This document shows, piece after piece, positions 60,084-64,000 of a DNA stretch of 64,000 nucleotides; position 1 is the first letter of the stretch, and each line of letters starts with the position of its first letter. The DNA lies in assembly GCF_008704855.1 (NCBI RefSeq), contig NZ_CP023691.1, forward strand, positions 8,432,001 to 8,496,000, given 5' to 3'. Source of the stretch: Streptomyces platensis (GTDB lineage Bacteria > Actinomycetota > Actinomycetes > Streptomycetales > Streptomycetaceae). A program made the position numbers and the translations under genes. The notes under the pieces are model-generated. The model searched no databases and had not been told where the DNA came from. It saw nothing but the letters and a program-made list of their open reading frames with translations.

Positions 60084-63000
60084 ATGCGATACTCATGGCG
60101 ACGGTCCTTGAGGGTCTTGCCTGCCAGCAGTGGTGGCAAGCTTGATCCGTTTGACGACGGGCCTGATGCCGACGCATCGGTGCGGCTAGACGAGCTACGG
60201 GATGTGCCGGTCGTCGTAGTGCTGGGGGAGCGCGGCGCGGGCAAGTCTGTGGCCCTGGAACAGGAGCATGCCCTCCTCAGCGAGGAGGGCATTGAAGTCG
60301 CGCCCTTGCTGCATCTGGGCCGGGACATTTTCGATGTGGCCTCCGCGAGTAGCACCCTGGGCCAGCACCTGTGCCTGCACGCGAGAGTAGACCAGACTCG
60401 ATATGTGCTGCTGGACGGGCTGGACGAAGGCCTGAGCGACATCCCTAGCCTCGACAAGGTTCTCCTGCACCAGTTGCGAGGGATGGATACGCCCCAGCGG
60501 GAGGGGCTGCGGCTACGGATCACCTGCCGTACCACCCGCTGGCCCGACGCCCTGGAAGGCAGACTGCGCGAGTTGTGGCCGGACCCTGGCCAGGTGGCGT
60601 TGATGACGCTCGCTGCGCTGACACGACACGACGTGCAGAGTGCAGCTGAGCAGCGTGGACTGGATGGCACCGCTTTTGCCGAGCAAGTTACTGGCCGGAG
60701 CGTTGAGGCCCTGGCTCAGCAGCCCGTCACGTTGACCCCGCTGCTGGAGGCTCAGGCCCAAGGCAAAGAACTCCCCCAAACGGTGGCCGATGCCTACGAG
60801 CAGGCATGCCGCACGCTGTGCACGGAGACCTGGTCGCAAGGGTTTACCCAGCGTCAGGAACGGCCTGCGGTGGATCACCTGCTGGAGGTGGCCCGCTGGG
60901 CTGCGGCTGCCCTCCAGTTCAGCTGCAGCCCGGCCCTCACAGACGGCGAGCCAGCGCTGGTGGGGGAACTGCACCTCGATAGCTTGTCCGGCCCCGGTAT
61001 TCCCGGAATTGTCCCGGAACTGACATGCCGCCGCCACGAATTGCTGCACCTGACCGAGTCCGGCCTGCTGACGGCGGTGGGCCAACGCCGATGGGTGTTC
61101 GCACACCGCAGCTACCAGGAGCACCTGGCGTCGCAATACCTTCATGCCCGCATCGCCCCGGCGGTGCGGGGAGAGCTGCTGTGGGCGGGCAGCGGCCCGG
61201 CGCGCCACGTACTGCCTGAGCACGAGGAGATCGCGGCCCGTCTGGCCGTCGACGATCCGGGTCTGTTCGAGGACCTACTCACCCACGACCCCTTGATCCT
61301 CCTGCTGGCCGATCTTCCCGCCCTGCCAGCCGGGCACCGGCAGCGGACCGCCCAGGCTCTCCTGGAAGCGGCCCCTGACGAGGGCTCCAAGCGCCTCGAC
61401 TTCGCTCTGCTGGAGAGGCTGGACCACCCCGGTCTCGCCGAACAACTTAAGCCCTTCCTGGCCCGCAAGACGGACCTGAACCAGATGTACCTGGCCCTGT
61501 GGATCGCTGCGAAGTGCCACCCGGCCCATCTGATGACGACTCTGCTTTCAACGGCGGAAGACACCACCCTGCCGACACGCTTTCGCTCCTTCGCGTTGCA
61601 CGCACTGGGCGAGGAGCACGTGATGGGCGGCGAGGTGATCGCACGCCTGCGCCACTTGGCCGCTGATGCGCGCCCCGGCGTCGCCGAGGCGGCGCTAAGG
61701 CACTTGTGGCCGCAGCACCTCAAGCTGGCCGAGTATTTCGACCTGCTTCCCGCCCAGCAGTCATGGACCTACCGGCCGACGCTAGAAACGCGCATGGACC
61801 TGGTCACCGCAGAGCTTCTCGACGATGCGCTGGACTGGTCGATCAAAACCCTCCAGGCTCAAGACCCCAAGTCACTGATGGCCACAGCCCTGCTGGCCCG
61901 ATGCATCCGCCTCATCGGCAAGCAAGAAGCTATGAGCGCGAAGCCTCATGAGGAGCGGGCGGGCCAGGCGCTCGTCGCGCTGGCGGCCTACCCCGAGCTG
62001 TCCCACACCGTCGAGTCCCGCACCGTGCTCGAGTACCTGTACGACTCTCTGAACATCGCGCCGTCCCTGCGCCGCCGGCTTGCCGACTACGTCCTGCACC
62101 ACAGCAACCAGGAGCACATCCTGGAAATCACCTTCGCCACACCGGACGTGGGCCTGTTCTCGGGCGAGGACCTGCTCTATTGGGCCGAGCGGTGGCCGCA
62201 CCTTCCTCAGAAGGCGCGGCGCAATGCACAACCGCTGTTCAGCCGTTCGCCTCGCCCGGATGATGAGCTGCTGCGGGAGGCCGTCGAGGGGGCCCGGCAG
62301 GCGGACGAGGAGCTCCGCGACGCCACCGCTTGGTGGGATGCTCCACTCCCGGAGTGGCAGCGCCGCAGGCGGGAGCGGGAAGAGGAACAGCGGCGCCGCC
62401 ACACCTTCGACGAGGGGCAGTTCACCGCCGCGCTGGAGATGGTGCACACGGCCGAGCCGGAAGGAGTGCGCGCGGCCTGGGGCGCTGTCCTCGGCCACCT
62501 CTACCGCAGCAGCGACGGCCGGTGCGCTGAACAGTCTTCACGCCTCGGCGCGGTCGCCGCGGCACCTTCATGTCCGCCGCCGGACAGTGCTCTGGGCGAG
62601 AAGCTGGCTGAGGCCGCCGTGCGGGTTGTGGCCACAGCTCCGGCGTGGAGCGCGCACAACGTCGCGACGTGGGGCACCGAGTGGGCAGATGTACCGGAAC
62701 TATCCGCAGCCGGATTCGTTCCGGCGAGTGTTTGGGAGTCCGCAGTACCGGGCACAGACGTCGACCGGTGGGCTGGTTGGGCACTGGCTCTAGCTACGAT
62801 GACACTCTCGGCGCAGGACCAGGCGTTGCATCACAGCCTGTTCGCGCAGTGCGCTCGCCATGCAGGAGTCGCGTTCGAGACGGCGCTCGTTACCTGTCTG
62901 GACCGCCTCGACTCCTACCGGCTCGCGGAACTGGTCCGTTTCCTGCACGAGCGGGGCGCGGACGACGAGGTCGGCCTCGTTCGAGACTGGGCTGCTCTTC

Positions 63001-64000
63001 CCGGCCGCTGTGACGCATCCTGGGCCGCAGTGGTGAGAACGCTTTCCGACCTCGGTGACAGCGTCGCCCGCGCGCTGTTAAAGCACACTGTGGCGGCCGA
63101 GCCGCCCCACAATACACCGAAAGCCGCGGAACGCTGGATCACCGCGGTGCAAACCCTCATGGCCTACGACGACCTGCCCGAGAGCTGGCCGCACATCCGC
63201 CAGGCTTTCGACGACACCCAGCTGTGCCACGCGGTGATCGACAGCGTCGTTACCGTCGGCCCCGGCCGCTGGCCCGCAGGTGTCGCAGGACTTGACGAAG
63301 CCGATCTCGCAGACCTCTACGTGCGCCTGTGCGAGAGGGAAGAGCTTAACCGGCCCCGGCCCGAGCATGAGTCGGGTGTCGCCTACTGGATCACCACAGA
63401 GGAGACGCTCCACGAACTTGCGGACGCTCTGCCCCAGCTGATCGCCAACAAAGGAACACTCTGCGCGGCTGACCAGCTCAGCCGCCTGGCCACATCAACT
63501 GCCCATGGCCCCGCACGGCTACGGAGACTGGCCCGCCGCACCGCCCGCCAGGCAGCCCAGCGTCAGTGCCGGCCGCTGCCCGTGCAGCAGTTGCGGAAAC
63601 TGGCGGCCGATCACAGTCTCCGCGTGATCACCGATGAGGCCCAGCTCCTCGACGTCGTCATGGAGGCGTTGGACCGCGTCCAGGAGGCGCTGTCGGGCCC
63701 CAACGGGATAGCCATTCTGTTGTGGAACCGCGCTGCCGCGGCCGGCGACGCTGAGATGTGGCCGATGTGGGAGGAGGACTTCAGCGACCTCGTCATGGGC
63801 CTGCTGAAGATTCACCTCGACGGGCGGCGCATCATCCTCAACCGCGAGGTCCAAGTCGACCGCCCAGGCGCCGGAGGAGGCCGCACAGACATCCACGTGC
63901 AGGCGGCCGACCCTTCCCAGGGCACTGAGCCCTTCACCGTGGTCATCGAATCCAAGGGCTGTTGGAACCGTGGTTTGCCCACCGCGCTGACGGATCAGCT
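60084..64000 (+). CDS. Giant STAND (NACHT-like) NTPase with C-terminal PD-(D/E)xK nuclease domain, running off the window
   Basis: From the ATG at 60084 one frame stays open to the window end, 1305 codons, without a stop. It begins M-R-Y-S-W-R-R. Residues 48-55 G-E-R-G-A-G-K-S are Walker A; 107-116 Y-V-L-L-D-G-L-D-E-G Walker B with the D-x-x-D-E of NACHT-type STAND proteins; T-C-R-T-T-R-W-P is the sensor strand near 144. Residues 339-349 (F-A-H-R-S-Y-Q-E-H-L-A) match the STAND winged-helix F-x-H-R-S-F-Q-E-Y-L. About 800 residues of helical, HEAT-like repeats follow. At 1247-1305, R-T-D-I with D1269, then V-V-I-E-S-K-G-C-W-N with E1289 and K1291, make a D...ExK nuclease core. Layout (NTPase, sensor solenoid, nuclease) is that of anti-phage STAND proteins, but with the effector at the C terminus. 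Confidence 0.85.
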   Translation, partial: MRYSWRRSLRVLPASSGGKLDPFDDGPDADASVRLDELRDVPVVVVLGERGAGKSVALEQEHALLSEEGIEVAPLLHLGRDIFDVASASSTLGQHLCLHARVDQTRYVLLDGLDEGLSDIPSLDKVLLHQLRGMDTPQREGLRLRITCRTTRWPDALEGRLRELWPDPGQVALMTLAALTRHDVQSAAEQRGLDGTAFAEQVTGRSVEALAQQPVTLTPLLEAQAQGKELPQTVADAYEQACRTLCTETWSQGFTQRQERPAVDHLLEVARWAAAALQFSCSPALTDGEPALVGELHLDSLSGPGIPGIVPELTCRRHELLHLTESGLLTAVGQRRWVFAHRSYQEHLASQYLHARIAPAVRGELLWAGSGPARHVLPEHEEIAARLAVDDPGLFEDLLTHDPLILLLADLPALPAGHRQRTAQALLEAAPDEGSKRLDFALLERLDHPGLAEQLKPFLARKTDLNQMYLALWIAAKCHPAHLMTTLLSTAEDTTLPTRFRSFALHALGEEHVMGGEVIARLRHLAADARPGVAEAALRHLWPQHLKLAEYFDLLPAQQSWTYRPTLETRMDLVTAELLDDALDWSIKTLQAQDPKSLMATALLARCIRLIGKQEAMSAKPHEERAGQALVALAAYPELSHTVESRTVLEYLYDSLNIAPSLRRRLADYVLHHSNQEHILEITFATPDVGLFSGEDLLYWAERWPHLPQKARRNAQPLFSRSPRPDDELLREAVEGARQADEELRDATAWWDAPLPEWQRRRREREEEQRRRHTFDEGQFTAALEMVHTAEPEGVRAAWGAVLGHLYRSSDGRCAEQSSRLGAVAAAPSCPPPDSALGEKLAEAAVRVVATAPAWSAHNVATWGTEWADVPELSAAGFVPASVWESAVPGTDVDRWAGWALALATMTLSAQDQALHHSLFAQCARHAGVAFETALVTCLDRLDSYRLAELVRFLHERGADDEVGLVRDWAALPGRCDASWAAVVRTLSDLGDSVARALLKHTVAAEPPHNTPKAAERWITAVQTLMAYDDLPESWPHIRQAFDDTQLCHAVIDSVVTVGPGRWPAGVAGLDEADLADLYVRLCEREELNRPRPEHESGVAYWITTEETLHELADALPQLIANKGTLCAADQLSRLATSTAHGPARLRRLARRTARQAAQRQCRPLPVQQLRKLAADHSLRVITDEAQLLDVVMEALDRVQEALSGPNGIAILLWNRAAAAGDAEMWPMWEEDFSDLVMGLLKIHLDGRRIILNREVQVDRPGAGGGRTDIHVQAADPSQGTEPFTVVIESKGCWNRGLPTALTDQ

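Noticed and set aside
60029..61723. Several minus-strand ORFs at the right end
   Set aside because: Antisense to the long STAND frame, which has clear motifs; they have no recognisable domains.

Overview
The window is high-GC DNA with codon use, families (DUF6083, DUF6207, Lsr2-like, TerD, helicase-associated domains, LamG/RHS pairs) and GTG starts typical of Streptomyces or a close relative. There is no housekeeping gene, rRNA or recognisable tRNA. Instead it is an accessory island made of mobile-element parts, polymorphic toxins, secreted nucleases, defence genes and many ruins, as expected of a chromosome arm, plasmid or integrated element.

Left part (1-7363): a Tn7-like transposition module. 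On the minus strand tnsA (GTGA overlap) tnsB and tnsC form one operon; tniQ runs off the window start on the same strand, and an SF2 helicase with C-terminal helicase-associated repeats sits between tnsC and tniQ on the opposite strand. The tnsA-proximal transposon end should lie in 7364-7666. Next (7667-14136) come a Cys-rich regulator-like gene and a divergent XRE regulator with three phased palindromes between them, a DUF6083 gene, a UvrD-like helicase, and a graveyard: a truncated nSTAND/WD40 gene, a copy of the UvrD 3' end, and a frameshifted tyrosine integrase, closed by a perfect 16-bp hairpin.

Middle (14161-43661): antagonism genes. A LamG-domain exported protein precedes a 2296-aa RHS-Hint protein whose tip is an ADP-ribosyltransferase, overlapped by its immunity gene. 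Two paralogous exported HNH nucleases flank a zinc-ribbon/L7-L12-like gene and a tandem DUF6207 pair (one decayed). A three-gene GTGA-coupled operon with an HTH protein follows. A NucA/NucB exported nuclease has a partner immunity gene, and a displaced partial copy of the toxin tip plus immunity gene lies 3 kb further on, beyond a pentapeptide-repeat membrane protein. A second RHS protein, probably exported by a type VII route, ends in an NS_2-type nuclease and is coupled to a SUKH immunity protein fused to an Lsr2-like DNA-binding tail.

Right part (43984-64000): a RiPP-like cluster (45-aa peptide, JmjC/cupin hydroxylase, aldo/keto reductase, APH-type kinase) divergent from an XRE-TPR regulator; its two central enzymes are frameshifted. 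Then a PD-(D/E)xK orphan nuclease, a relic of a second tnsC, a ruined methyltransferase, and a decayed Gabija pair (gajA/gajB). The right end holds a TerD-vWA protein, a second helicase-associated-domain SF2 helicase, and a very long STAND NTPase (more than 1305 residues) with a C-terminal PD-(D/E)xK nuclease domain that runs off the window. This last gene, alone or with the helicase, is the best candidate here for an undescribed defence system.
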